Part shown: in pieces, positions 54,858 to 63,382 of the stretch
Position numbering within the stretch: the first letter of the stretch is position 1
Layout of the letters: each line of letters starts with the position of its first letter
From: Streptomyces tubercidicus
Lineage (GTDB): Bacteria; Actinomycetota; Actinomycetes; Streptomycetales; Streptomycetaceae
Assembly (NCBI RefSeq): GCF_027497495.1
Contig: NZ_CP114205.1
Span: 2,480,001 to 2,544,000 of the forward strand
Direction of reading: 5' to 3'
Length of the DNA stretch: 64,000 nucleotides
The notes under the pieces: generated by a model
Seen by the model: only the letters and a program-made list of their open reading frames with translations
Databases searched by the model: none
What the model was told of the DNA's origin: nothing
Position numbers and translations under genes: made by a program

Positions 54858-55829
54858 TCAGAACAGCACCCGGGCCAGCGCCGTACGGGCCGCCGTCACC
54901 CGCGGGTCGTCCGCGCCGATGACCTCGAAGAGCTCCAGCAGCCGCACCCGCGCGGCCTCCCGGTCGGCGCCCGCGTTCCGCTTCACCGCGTCGATCAGCC
55001 GCCCGAAGGCGTCCTCGACATGACCGCCGACCAGATCGAGGTCCGCGGCACGGATCTGCGCCGGCACATCGGCCGGGTTCTCCGCGGCCTCCTTGCGCAC
55101 CGCCTGCGGATCCAGATCCTGCACCCGGTGCAGCAGTTCGGCCTGCGCCAGACCGAGCTTGGCCTCCGGGTTGGCCGGGTCGTCGGAGAGCACGTTCTTG
55201 TACGCCTGGATGGCACCGCCCAGATCGCCGGAGTCCAGCGCCTGGTTCGCGGCCTCCAGCAGGGCGTCATAGGGACCGGCCGGCACCGGGGCCTCGGCCT
55301 CCGGCTGCTCGTCCGCGCCCTGCGCGTCGACCGGCGCCCCCACGATCCCGAACTGCTGCTCCGCGGCCCGCACCAGCTCGTCGAGCACCTGGCGGATCTG
55401 CGACTCGGGGGCCGCGCCCTGGAACAGCGGGATGGGCTGACCGGCCACCACCGCGAACACCGCCGGGATGCCCTGCACCCCGAACTGCTGGAACAGCATC
55501 TGGTTGGCATCGACGTCGATCTTGGCCAGCACGAACTTGCCGGCGTACTCCCCCGCGAGCCGCTCCAGCAGCGGACCGAGCTGCTTGCACGGCTCGCACC
55601 ACTCGGCCCAGAAGTCGATGACAACCGGAACCTCGGTGGAGCGCTGCAGGACGTCCTGCTGGAACCCCGCCTCGTCGACGTCGAACACCAGGCGGGCACC
55701 GCTCGTCGGCGCCCGGCCCGTACGGGCGGCCTCGGCGCGTGCCTGCTCCGCCTTCTGCTTCGCTTCCCCGGCCGCCTTCACCGCTGCGAGGTCGACGACT
55801 CCACTCATGGACATATTGCGTGGCTGCAT
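54858..55829 (-). CDS. Thioredoxin-domain protein with C-terminal TPR-like repeats (YbbN/CnoX-like)
   Basis: 323 residues. A charged, Ala-rich N-terminus precedes a thioredoxin domain at about 50-155 with active site FWAEWCEPCKQLGP. The motif is CEPC rather than CGPC, which changes redox potential. The cis-Pro is in GVQGIPAVF. The C-terminal about 150 residues are helical repeats (YDALLEAANQALDSGDLGGAIQAY and on), as in the E. coli chaperedoxin YbbN/CnoX. It may be a thiol chaperone in the cytoplasm. ATG 55829 has GGGAGGA 7 nt upstream; a longer frame to 56093 crosses repeat DNA and is unlikely. Confidence 0.9.
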   Translation of the reverse strand: MQPRNMSMSGVVDLAAVKAAGEAKQKAEQARAEAARTGRAPTSGARLVFDVDEAGFQQDVLQRSTEVPVVIDFWAEWCEPCKQLGPLLERLAGEYAGKFVLAKIDVDANQMLFQQFGVQGIPAVFAVVAGQPIPLFQGAAPESQIRQVLDELVRAAEQQFGIVGAPVDAQGADEQPEAEAPVPAGPYDALLEAANQALDSGDLGGAIQAYKNVLSDDPANPEAKLGLAQAELLHRVQDLDPQAVRKEAAENPADVPAQIRAADLDLVGGHVEDAFGRLIDAVKRNAGADREAARVRLLELFEVIGADDPRVTAARTALARVLF

Positions 55830-56024
55830 GGGTCCATCCTCCCCCCTGGGCGGCCCGTTCCGAAAAGCGATCCGGAAAGCGGGGCGGTCGGCGATCTGAT
55901 CGGTACTGCGGTCGGTGCTGCGGAAGGCCGCTCCGGCGCCGCCGCCGGACCTTTCGCCGGGCCCGCGCCCCGTCCGCACACCCCGCCGGAATGCCGGTGT
56001 GCGTCCGGGGATCACTGCCCATCC

Positions 56025-56072
56025 GGCCCCGAGGAGGACCGTGCTCACGGCCCCGAGGAGGGCCGTCGTGCG
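56025..56072. repeat. 24-bp tandem duplication
   Basis: Both copies (56025-56048 and 56049-56072) begin GGCCCCGAGGAGG and then diverge slightly (ACCGT versus GCCGT). Probably a slippage product; it lies upstream of the operator-like palindrome. Confidence 0.5.
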
Positions 56073-56111
56073 CGGCCATGGGTCCCCACCCACGGCCAGT
56101 GGTTATCGCTC

Positions 56112-56134
56112 TTACGCTACGACCCGTAGCGTAA
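56112..56134. promoter_or_regulatory. Near-perfect TetR-type operator
   Basis: TTACGCTACG (56112-56121) and CGTAGCGTAA (56125-56134) are perfect 10-bp arms with a 3-bp spacer (ACC). The site lies 104 bp upstream of the TetR-family gene, typical of an autoregulatory operator that may also control the divergent thioredoxin gene. Confidence 0.65.
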
Positions 56135-56237
56135 CTCCCCCGCGCCCCTGAGCCACCACCGCTTCCGGCCCCGCACGGAGTGATCTCGCTCACGGTGCGC
56201 ACCGGTCGTCCCCGTACTGCCCGGTATGGTCGCCCGC

Positions 56238-56882
56238 ATGCACCACTCCGCCAGCCCCCGCAAGGGCCGCACGGGCCGCCCCCGCAGCGCCGAGACCGAC
56301 CGGGCGATCCTCTGCGCGACCCGTGCGGCGCTCGTCGACCTGGGCTGGGGGCGGCTGACCATGAGCGATGTGGCGGCCCGCGCCGGTGTGGCCAAGACGA
56401 CGCTCTACCGCCGCTGGGCCAACAAGAACGAGCTCGTCGTGGACGCCGTGGCGGTCCTCTTCGACGAGCTCGAACTCCCCGACCGGGGCTCTCTGCGGGC
56501 CGATATCGAGGGTGTGGTGCTGCAGTTCGGCGCGCTGCTGGCGCGGCCGGAGACCAAGACGGCGCTGATGGCCGTGGTCGCCGAGTCCACCACCGACGGG
56601 GCGCTGCGCGAGCGGATCCGCTCGGCGATCGTCGACCGCCAGAAGCGGCTGGTCCTGCTCGGCCGCTCGCGCGCCCAGGCCCGTGGTGAGCTGCCCCCGG
56701 ACACCACCGGCGAGGAGGGCGAGCGGGCCGCGACCCGCAACATGGACCTGATCTTCGATGTGATCGCCGGTGCGATCGTGCACCGCACCCTGGTCAGCGG
56801 CGAGCCCGTGGACGCCGCGTGGGGGCGGGACTTCACGGCGCTGTTCCTCGGCGGCCTGGGCGGCCTGGACAGCCAGGGCTGA
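56238..56882 (+). CDS. TetR/AcrR-family transcriptional regulator
   Basis: 214 residues from ATG 56238. The N-terminal helix-turn-helix is at about 22-68: LTMSDVAARAGVAKTTLYRRWANKNELV, with KTTLYRRW as recognition helix. The ligand domain is of the TetR_C_11-like type (ALLARPETKTALMAVVAEST and RRTLVSGEPVD-like end). The ligand cannot be predicted. A TATGGT box 7 nt before 56238 suggests a leaderless transcript from this ATG; the ATG at 56226 would add only MVAR. The palindrome at 56112-56134 is the probable binding site. Confidence 0.88.
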   Translation: MHHSASPRKGRTGRPRSAETDRAILCATRAALVDLGWGRLTMSDVAARAGVAKTTLYRRWANKNELVVDAVAVLFDELELPDRGSLRADIEGVVLQFGALLARPETKTALMAVVAESTTDGALRERIRSAIVDRQKRLVLLGRSRAQARGELPPDTTGEEGERAATRNMDLIFDVIAGAIVHRTLVSGEPVDAAWGRDFTALFLGGLGGLDSQG

Positions 56883-56951
56883 GGCCGGGCGCCGCGCCGC
56901 GGTGCGGCGGCGGACACCCGGCCCCGATGCAGGCCCCGGTGCAGGGGCTGG

Positions 56952-57977
56952 TCAGACCTGGTAGCGGTCCGCCGCGAAGAGGTGCAGATGCTCCGCCACC
57001 CACTCCGAGGTCCACTTCAGGCCCTGCTCCAGCGAGACCGCCGGCTGCCATGAAGCCCACTCCCGCGCCCGGGAGTTGTCCGACAGCAGCCGCTCGACCT
57101 CGCTGCCGGACGGGCGCAGCCGCGCGGCGTCCACCACCACCTCGGCCTCCCGCCCGGACGCCGCGATCAGCGCCTCGGCGAGCGCGCCGATCGCGATCTC
57201 CCGCCCGGTGCCGAGGTTGACGACCTCACCCAGCGCCCGGTCGCAGTCGGCTATCGCCAGGAACCCGGCAGCGGTGTCCGTGACATAGGTGAAATCGCGG
57301 GTCGGGGTGAGCGAGCCGAGCTTGATCTGCCGGGCGCCGGAGTGGAGTTGGGCCAGGATCGTGGGGATCACGGCCCGCGCCGACTGCCGCGGCCCATAGG
57401 TGTTGAACGGCCGCACCACGGTCACCGGCAGCTCGAAGGCGTGCCGGTGCGACAGCGCCATCATGTCCGCGCCGATCTTCGAGGCGGAGTACGGCGACTG
57501 CGGCTGGAGGGGATGGTCCTCGCTGATCGGCGCGGTCAGCGCCGTCCCGTACACCTCGCTGGTGGAGGTGTGCACCAGACGGCGCACGGCATGGCGACGG
57601 CTGGCCTCCGCGACGTTCTCCGTCCCCACCACGTTCGTCTGCACATACGCGCCCGGGGAGTCATAGCTGTACGGAATCCCGATCAGCGCGGCCAGATGGA
57701 AGACGGTGTCGCAGCCGGCGACCGCGTCCATCACCCGGCCCGCGTCCCGGACATCGCCCGCGATCATCTCGACGGGACCGCCCGGCACGAAATAGCGCGC
57801 CAGATTTCCCTTTTCGCCGTACGGCTTGTAATGGACGAACGCGCGCACCTCGGCGCCGGCCTCCACCAGCAGGTCGACCAGGGTCGAGCCGATGAACCCC
57901 TCGGCCCCGGTGACCAGGACCTTGCGGCCCGTCCACTGCTGCGTGCTGTTGCTGTTGTTGCTGCTGCTGCTGCTCAT
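56952..57977 (-). CDS. NAD-dependent nucleotide-sugar 4,6-dehydratase (LegB-like)
   Basis: 341 residues, extended SDR family. The NAD loop is LVTGAEGFIGSTLVDLL (about 21-37); the catalytic region is TSTSEVYGTA, then YSASKIGADMMALSHRHAF (YxxxK). RPFNTYGPRQSARAVIPTI is a stretch I associate with LegB-type UDP-sugar 4,6-dehydratases, which start the synthesis of legionaminic-acid-like or other deoxy sugars; related epimerases are not excluded. The N-terminus is a Ser/Asn run (MSSSSSNNSNSTQQW) from a trinucleotide repeat. ATG 57977 has AAGGAG 6 nt upstream and overlaps the preceding stop (ATGA), coupling it to the MurG paralogue. Confidence 0.85.
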   Translation of the reverse strand: MSSSSSNNSNSTQQWTGRKVLVTGAEGFIGSTLVDLLVEAGAEVRAFVHYKPYGEKGNLARYFVPGGPVEMIAGDVRDAGRVMDAVAGCDTVFHLAALIGIPYSYDSPGAYVQTNVVGTENVAEASRRHAVRRLVHTSTSEVYGTALTAPISEDHPLQPQSPYSASKIGADMMALSHRHAFELPVTVVRPFNTYGPRQSARAVIPTILAQLHSGARQIKLGSLTPTRDFTYVTDTAAGFLAIADCDRALGEVVNLGTGREIAIGALAEALIAASGREAEVVVDAARLRPSGSEVERLLSDNSRAREWASWQPAVSLEQGLKWTSEWVAEHLHLFAADRYQV

Positions 57978-59209
57978 GCTGACTCCTTCATCGTGGGGTG
58001 CGTGGGGTGCGGGTGTGCGGGGTGCGGGTGTGCGGGATACAGGGGCGCGGGGTGGGGCTCCGCGGGATGGGACTGCGCGGGGTCCTGGTGGCCGGCCAGC
58101 GCCAGCACCTTGGCGGCCAGCAGGTCGGCGGCGCGGGCGTGGGTGCCGGGGTCGGCGGCCGCGCCCATCGCGGCGAGCCGGCCGGGATCGTCGAGCAGCG
58201 GCGCGACCAGGGCGTCCAGCCGCTCGGCCGAGGTCTGTGCGTCGGGCAGCAGCAGCGCCGCCCCGGCGTCGGAGAGCACCCGCGCGTTATGGGTCTGGTG
58301 GTCGCCCGGCGCGTACGGATACGGGACGAGGACGGCCGGCATCCCGATCGTGGCCAGCTCCGCCACGGTCGCCGAACCGGCCCGGCACACCACGAGATCC
58401 GCGGCCGCATAGGCCAGATCCATCCGGTCGAGGTACGGCACGGCCTCGGCGACCGCCGCGCCCCCGTTGGCGGCCAGCAGCGCCCGGGTCTCCTCCAGGG
58501 CCGCGGGCCCGGTCTTGATCAGCAGCCGGAGATCCGTACGCGACCGGTAGCGCCCGGCCAGCCCCACCGCCGCCTCGGTCAGCCGGGCGGCGCCCAGGCT
58601 GCCGCCGTTGACCAGCAGCAGCCGCGCCTCGTCCGGAACGCCGAACGCCCGGCGGGCGGTGGGGCGCAGCCGCTCGCGGTCCAGGTCGGCCAGCGGGCCG
58701 ACCAGCGGCATGCCCACCGTCTCGGCCCGCTCACCGCCCGCCAGATGCTCCCGGCTGCGGTCGAAGGCGAGGGCGAGATGCGGGGTGAGCCGGGCCGCGA
58801 ACTTATTGGCCCGGCCGGGCACCGCGTTGGACTCATGGATCACGCTCGGCAGCCCGGCCAGCCGCGCCCCGACGATCACCGGGGCGCTCGGATAACCGCC
58901 CATACCGACCGCGACCTGGGCTTTCTGTTCCTTGAGGATCGCCCGGCACTGGCCGCCCGAGCGCAGCAGCGCGGCCGGCAGCAGATAGCGTCGGGCGCCT
59001 AGCGCGGGATCGAAGGGGATCATGTCAACGGTGTGCAGCCGGTATCCGGCCTGCGGGATCAGCCGCGTCTCCAGGCCGCGTTCGGTCCCGACGAAGGAGA
59101 TCACCGCCTCGGGCACGGCCCGGCGGAGCGCGTCGGCGAGCGCGAGTCCGGGATAGATATGACCGCCGGTGCCGCCCGCACCGATCACGACAGAGAGTGG
59201 TGTGCGCAT
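57974..59209 (-). CDS. MurG-like UDP-GlcNAc:lipid glycosyltransferase paralogue
   Basis: 411 residues, GT28 family. Motifs are VIGAGGTGGHIYPGLALADAL (lipid-binding glycine loop with His), VGMGGYPSAPVIVGARL, HESNAVPGRANK and VCRAGSATVAELATIGMPAVLVPYPYAPGDHQ, the UDP-GlcNAc site. All are present as in MurG, which adds GlcNAc to lipid I. It is not in the division/cell-wall cluster where the housekeeping murG lies, and it pairs with a sugar dehydratase, so it is probably a second enzyme with a special acceptor or donor. The C-terminus is a His/Pro tail (HPAHPHPAHPHPTHPT). ATG 59209 has no strong Shine-Dalgarno. Divergent from a two-component system. Confidence 0.88.
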   Translation of the reverse strand: MRTPLSVVIGAGGTGGHIYPGLALADALRRAVPEAVISFVGTERGLETRLIPQAGYRLHTVDMIPFDPALGARRYLLPAALLRSGGQCRAILKEQKAQVAVGMGGYPSAPVIVGARLAGLPSVIHESNAVPGRANKFAARLTPHLALAFDRSREHLAGGERAETVGMPLVGPLADLDRERLRPTARRAFGVPDEARLLLVNGGSLGAARLTEAAVGLAGRYRSRTDLRLLIKTGPAALEETRALLAANGGAAVAEAVPYLDRMDLAYAAADLVVCRAGSATVAELATIGMPAVLVPYPYAPGDHQTHNARVLSDAGAALLLPDAQTSAERLDALVAPLLDDPGRLAAMGAAADPGTHARAADLLAAKVLALAGHQDPAQSHPAEPHPAPLYPAHPHPAHPHPTHPTMKESA

Positions 59210-59232
59210 GGCCGCCACGCTCGCGATACGCC

Positions 59233-59249
59233 CTAAGAAGCTTCTAAGA
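59233..59249. promoter_or_regulatory. Candidate OmpR-type operator (direct repeats CTAAGA)
   Basis: CTAAGA occurs at 59233-59238 and 59244-59249, with an 11-bp period, about one helical turn; the joint AGAAGCTTCT is also palindromic. It lies between the murG-like and response-regulator genes. OmpR-family regulators bind such tandem hexamers, so autoregulation and control of the divergent genes are plausible. Confidence 0.5.
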
Positions 59250-59266
59250 GAGGTGTTTGGCAGCCT

Positions 59267-59989
59267 ATGTCCATGCCGCCCACCCCCGGGAACACCCCGG
59301 CCCCCAAGATCCTCGTCGTCGATGACGAGCCGGAGGTGCGTGCCGCCGTCGAGGACGGCCTCGCCGTGGAGGGCTATGCGGTACGCGGCGCCGCCGACGG
59401 CCTGGCCGCCCTCTCGGAGGTCGCCGCCTGGCAGCCGGACGCCCTCGTCCTGGACGTGATGATGCCCGTCCTGGACGGTCTGGCCGTCTGCCGCCGGCTG
59501 CGCGCACTGGACGACCGCACCCCGATCCTCGTGCTGACCGCACTGGACTCGGTCAGCGAGCGGGTCGACGGGCTCGACGCCGGTGCCGACGACTACCTCG
59601 TCAAACCGTTCGCCCTGGACGAGTTGGTGGCCCGCGTCCGGGCCCTGCTGCGACGGGCGTCGGCCCCGTCCGTGGAGGACACCCAGCTGTCCTTCGGCGA
59701 TCTGGTCGTCGACCCGGTGACCCGCACCGGCCACCGGGCGGGCCGCCCCCTGGAGTTCAGCCGCACCGAATGGGCGCTGCTGGAGCTGCTGTTGCTGCAC
59801 CCCGGACAGGTGCTGCCGCGTGAGGTCATCCTGGAGCGCGTCTGGGGCCGCGACTTCGGCCCGGACTCCAACTCCCTGGCCGTATACATCGGTTATCTGC
59901 GCCGCAAACTGGAGGCGGGCGGCGAGCCGCGGCTCGTCCACACCGTGCACGGGGTCGGCTACCGCCTGGACCACGCGGAGGGCGCATGA
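59267..59989 (+). CDS. OmpR-family response regulator
   Basis: 240 residues. Receiver domain: [14 protein letters not shown], phospho-Asp in [19 protein letters not shown] and [13 protein letters not shown]. The winged-helix DNA-binding domain is complete: [20 protein letters not shown], then [18 protein letters not shown] and the final VHGVGYRL hairpin. ATG 59267 is listed; ATG 59273 is an alternative. The stop overlaps the kinase start (ATGA, 59986-59989). Its likely target site, CTAAGA repeats, lies just upstream. Confidence 0.92.
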   Translation: MSMPPTPGNTPAPKILVVDDEPEVRAAVEDGLAVEGYAVRGAADGLAALSEVAAWQPDALVLDVMMPVLDGLAVCRRLRALDDRTPILVLTALDSVSERVDGLDAGADDYLVKPFALDELVARVRALLRRASAPSVEDTQLSFGDLVVDPVTRTGHRAGRPLEFSRTEWALLELLLLHPGQVLPREVILERVWGRDFGPDSNSLAVYIGYLRRKLEAGGEPRLVHTVHGVGYRLDHAEGA

Positions 59990-61383
59990 CCGGCACCCGC
60001 GGCCTGGGGGCCCGCTGGCGGCGCCGCCGCCCGCTGCGCGCCCGGCTGGCGCTGGCGGCCTCTTCCGCGGTGGCGGTGGTGGCGGTCGGCATCTGCGCGG
60101 CGGCGTTCGTCATCCTCGACCACCAGATGACCCGGCAACTGGAGCTGAACCTGACCCAGACGGCCGCCCAGGCCATCCGGGACCGCCACGACTGGGGCCC
60201 GACGCCGAGTGACACCCTGTGCCAGTACCCGGCCTCGGCCTGCATCCAGATCGTGCCGTCCGACCCCGCCAAGGACCCGCGCAAGCGGTATGTGCTGCCC
60301 GTCTCCGACGCCACCCGGCAGGTCGCCGACGGCCGGCGCGCGGCGTTCTACACGAAGCTGACGGTGGCCGGCCATCCGGTCCGGATGCTCACCACGCGCC
60401 TGGCGGACAAGGACGAGGCGGTGCAGGTCGCGCAGCGCTCCGACACCGTCGACCGGGGCGTGCAGCAGGCCGCCTGGGCGCTGTCCGGGGTCGGCGGCGC
60501 CGGTGTCCTGCTGGCCGCCGCACTGGGCTACTGGGTGTCCCGTACGGGCCTGGCACCGGTCGCCCGGCTCACCGCCACCGCGGAGCGCATCGCCGCCACC
60601 CGCGACGCACGCCACCGCATCGAACTCCCCGCGGGCCCGCCCGCCCGGGAGGACGAGATCACCCGGCTGGCCACCAGCTTCAACACCATGCTCGGCGAAC
60701 TGGAGCAGTCCGTCACCGCCCAGCGGCGGCTGGTCGCCGACGCCTCCCATGAGCTGCGCACCCCGCTGACCGCACTCCGCACCAACGCCGAACTCCTGGC
60801 CCGCGCCGACCGGTTGACCGACGCCCAGCGCGACCGTGCCTCGGCGGCGCTGGGCCGCCAGCTGCGCGAGGTCACCACGCTCGTCAACGATCTGATCGAA
60901 CTCGCCCGGGACGAGGAACCCCAGCCGCTGGTCGAGCAGGTGCGCCCGGCCGCCCTGCTGGAGCACGCGGTGGGCGCGGCCGGTGAGCACTGGCCGGAGC
61001 TCACCTTCACCACCGCCATCGACCCGGCCGCGGCGGACGCCACGGTCCCCGGGGTGCCGGCCCGCCTGGCCCGGCTGCTGTCCAACCTGCTCGACAACGC
61101 CGCGAAGTTCTCCCCGCCGGGCGGCCCGGTCGAAACCGCGCTCTCCCCCGTCCCGGGCGCGCTGGAGCTGACCGTCCGCGATCACGGCCCCGGCATCGAG
61201 GCCGGCGATCTGCCCCATGTCTTCGACCGCTTCTACCGCGCGAAGGCGGCCCGCGCGCTGCCCGGCTCCGGTCTGGGCCTGGCGATGGCCCGCCAGATCG
61301 CCCGTGCCCACGGGGCCGACCTCACCGCCGAGCAGGCACCGGGGGGCGGGGCGCTCTTCCGGCTGCGGATTCCGCTTCCGTAG
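59986..61383 (+). CDS. Sensor histidine kinase (HisKA/HAMP type)
   Basis: 465 residues. First membrane span about 23-45 ([20 protein letters not shown]), extracytoplasmic domain about 46-160 with a Cys pair ([13 protein letters not shown]) that likely forms a disulfide. A second span ([19 protein letters not shown]), HAMP, then His[21 protein letters not shown] with the phospho-His. ATPase motifs are [26 protein letters not shown] and [13 protein letters not shown]. Coupled to the OmpR-type regulator and facing the LegB/MurG-like genes, it may monitor envelope stress; the signal is unknown. Confidence 0.92.
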   Translation: MTGTRGLGARWRRRRPLRARLALAASSAVAVVAVGICAAAFVILDHQMTRQLELNLTQTAAQAIRDRHDWGPTPSDTLCQYPASACIQIVPSDPAKDPRKRYVLPVSDATRQVADGRRAAFYTKLTVAGHPVRMLTTRLADKDEAVQVAQRSDTVDRGVQQAAWALSGVGGAGVLLAAALGYWVSRTGLAPVARLTATAERIAATRDARHRIELPAGPPAREDEITRLATSFNTMLGELEQSVTAQRRLVADASHELRTPLTALRTNAELLARADRLTDAQRDRASAALGRQLREVTTLVNDLIELARDEEPQPLVEQVRPAALLEHAVGAAGEHWPELTFTTAIDPAAADATVPGVPARLARLLSNLLDNAAKFSPPGGPVETALSPVPGALELTVRDHGPGIEAGDLPHVFDRFYRAKAARALPGSGLGLAMARQIARAHGADLTAEQAPGGGALFRLRIPLP

Positions 61384-61431
61384 CGCGGGCGGCGGGCGGG
61401 GCCTGCCTCGCCGCCCCGACTACCGGCGCAC

Positions 61432-61473
61432 GAGGGCGGGGCGGCAGGTACCAGGCCCCGCCGCCCCGCCCTC
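61432..61473. terminator. G/C-rich hairpin between the kinase and icmA genes
   Basis: Arms 61432-61444 (GAGGGCGGGGCGG) and 61461-61473 are perfect over 13 bp with a 16-nt loop. It lies between convergent genes and can serve both. No T-tract. Confidence 0.75.
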
Positions 61474-61499
61474 CTTCGCCTCTCCCGGCCGACCGGGCG

Positions 61500-63200
61500 T
61501 CAGAACCCGGCAGGCTCGGTGTAAATACCCCACTCATCGCGCAGGGCATCGCAGATCTCGCCCAGCGTCGCCTCGGCCCGTACGGCGTCCAGCATCGGCT
61601 CGATCATGTTGCCGCCGGCCCGTGCGGCGTCCAGCATCGTCTTGAGCGCGGCCCGCACCCGGGCGTCGTCCCGCGCCGCCTTCCGCGCCGCGAGCACCCG
61701 CACCTGCTCCCGCTCGACCTCATGGCTGACCCGCAGGATCTCCAGATCGCCGGTGACCGAGCCGTGGTGGCAGTTGACGCCGACGACCTTCTTGTCGCCC
61801 TTCTCCAGCGCCTGCTGGTACCGGAAGGCGGACTCGGCGATCTCGCCGGTGAACCAGCCGTCCTCGATACCGCGCAGGATGCCGGAGGTGATCGGGCCGA
61901 TCGGGTGCTCGCCGTTCGGCACCGCCCGGCGGCCGCGCTCCTTGATCTGGTCGAAGATCTTCTCGGCGTCCGCCTCGATCCGGTCGGTGAGCGACTCGAT
62001 GAACCACGAACCGCCCAGCGGGTCCGCCACATTGGCGACGCCGGTCTCCTCCATCAGCACCTGCTGGGTGCGCAGCGCGATCTCCGCGGCCTGCTCACTG
62101 GGCAGCGCGAGGGTCTCGTCCAGGGCGTTGGTGTGCAGCGAGTTCGTACCGCCGAGCACGGCCGCCAGCGCCTCGACGGCGGTGCGGACGACGTTGTTGT
62201 ACGGCTGCTGGGCGGTCAGCGAGACCCCGGCGGTCTGGGTGTGGAAGCGCAGCCACTGCGCCTTCTCGCTCGTGGCGCCGTAGACATCGCGCATCCAGCG
62301 GGCCCAGATCCGGCGCGCGGCGCGGAACTTGGCGATCTCCTCGAAGAAGTCCAGATGCGCGTCGAAGAAGAAGGACAGGCCGGGGGCGAAGGTGTTGACG
62401 TCCAGCCCGCGGGAGAGGCCCAGCTCCACATAGCCGAAGCCGTCGGCGAGGGTGTACGCCAGCTCCTGCGCGGCCGTCGCGCCCGCCTCGCGGATGTGGT
62501 AGCCGGAGACCGAGAGCGGCTTGTACGCAGGGATGCCGCGGGCGCAGTGCTCCATCAGGTCGCCGATCAGCCGCAGATGGGGCTCCGGCGGGAAGAGCCA
62601 CTCCTTCTGCGCGATGTACTCCTTGAAGATGTCCGTCTGCAGTGTGCCGTTCAGGACACCCGGGTCGATCCCCTGCCGCTCGGCGGCGACCAGGTACATA
62701 CAGAAGACCGGTACGGCGGGACCGCTGATCGTCATGGAGGTCGTGACATCACCCAGCGGGATGTCCCGGAACAGCACCTCCATGTCGGCGGCCGAGTCGA
62801 TGGCGACGCCGCAGTGCCCGACCTCGCCCAGCGACCGCGGATCGTCGGAGTCGCGACCCATGAGGGTCGGCATGTCGAAGGCGACGGAGAGGCCGCCGCC
62901 GCCCGCCTTGAGGATCATCTTGTAGCGCTCGTTGGTCTGCTCGGCGTTGCCGAAGCCCGCGAACTGGCGGATCGTCCACGTCCGCCCCCGGTAGCCGGTC
63001 GGATACAGCCCTCGCGTGAAGGGGAACTCGCCCGGCCACCCGATCCGCTCGAACCCCTCGACCGAGTCCCCGGGCCGGGGCCCGTACGCCGGCTCGACGG
63101 GATCACCCGAAAGCGTGCTGAAGTCCGCGTCCCGCTTACGGGCGGAGTCGTACCGGGCCTGCCAGCGGCGGCGGCCCTCATCGATCGCGTCAGCGTCCAT
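61500..63200 (-). CDS. icmA: Isobutyryl-CoA mutase large subunit IcmA
   Basis: 566 residues, the exact length of characterised IcmA. With the cobalamin-binding small subunit IcmB it interconverts isobutyryl-CoA and n-butyryl-CoA, linking valine catabolism to butyrate units for polyketides. The barrel lacks the B12-binding domain present in full-length methylmalonyl-CoA mutase. The two substrate-selecting residues are Phe80 (TIRQFAGFG) and Gln198 (EYIAQKEW), exactly the ICM pair; methylmalonyl-CoA mutase has Tyr and Arg there. ATG 63200 has a weak AAGGT. A TAGGACGTCCTA palindrome (63214-63225) and a TAGTAA box lie directly upstream. No icmB gene is in the window. Confidence 0.96.
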   Translation of the reverse strand: MDADAIDEGRRRWQARYDSARKRDADFSTLSGDPVEPAYGPRPGDSVEGFERIGWPGEFPFTRGLYPTGYRGRTWTIRQFAGFGNAEQTNERYKMILKAGGGGLSVAFDMPTLMGRDSDDPRSLGEVGHCGVAIDSAADMEVLFRDIPLGDVTTSMTISGPAVPVFCMYLVAAERQGIDPGVLNGTLQTDIFKEYIAQKEWLFPPEPHLRLIGDLMEHCARGIPAYKPLSVSGYHIREAGATAAQELAYTLADGFGYVELGLSRGLDVNTFAPGLSFFFDAHLDFFEEIAKFRAARRIWARWMRDVYGATSEKAQWLRFHTQTAGVSLTAQQPYNNVVRTAVEALAAVLGGTNSLHTNALDETLALPSEQAAEIALRTQQVLMEETGVANVADPLGGSWFIESLTDRIEADAEKIFDQIKERGRRAVPNGEHPIGPITSGILRGIEDGWFTGEIAESAFRYQQALEKGDKKVVGVNCHHGSVTGDLEILRVSHEVEREQVRVLAARKAARDDARVRAALKTMLDAARAGGNMIEPMLDAVRAEATLGEICDALRDEWGIYTEPAGF

Positions 63201-63213
63201 ACCTTGAATTTAC

Positions 63214-63225
63214 TAGGACGTCCTA
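63214..63225. promoter_or_regulatory. Palindrome TAGGACGTCCTA at the icmA promoter
   Basis: A perfect 12-bp palindrome centred 20 bp upstream of the icmA ATG, overlapping a TAGTAA -10-like box on the minus strand. A repressor bound here would block transcription. Candidate operator for icmA; the MarR regulator upstream is one candidate. Confidence 0.5.
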
Positions 63226-63302
63226 CTACTTGTCGACGGGAGGGGCCCGTGAGTCGCCCTGTGCAGGGTGATACTCACCCTGCGTAAGGGCATGGGTCAC
63301 GC

Positions 63303-63334
63303 AAAAGCGCCCGCCCCTCGAAAGGGACAGGCGC
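63303..63334 (-). terminator. Intrinsic terminator downstream of the DUF3817 gene
   Basis: On the minus strand a 12-bp stem (two T-G pairs) closes on a TTCG tetraloop (63319-63322) and is followed by TTTT (63303-63306). It lies 49 nt after the DUF3817 stop and separates that unit from icmA. Confidence 0.82.
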
Positions 63335-63382
63335 GTTCCACGGGGTTTCCGGGCGGCCGGGCGGTCCGGGGCCCGGCGGTCG

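Larger units (their letters stand above)
55830..56237. other. Divergent intergenic region between thioredoxin and tetR genes
   Basis: 408 bp without a supported gene. It contains a 24-bp tandem duplication (56025-56072), a TetR-type palindrome (56112-56134) and a TATGGT box 7 nt before the tetR ATG. Confidence 0.55.

Noticed and set aside
55830..56093. In-frame extension of the thioredoxin gene with a hydrophobic stretch
   Set aside because: The hydrophobicity comes from a 24-bp duplication; the RBS-backed ATG at 55829 fits the family.
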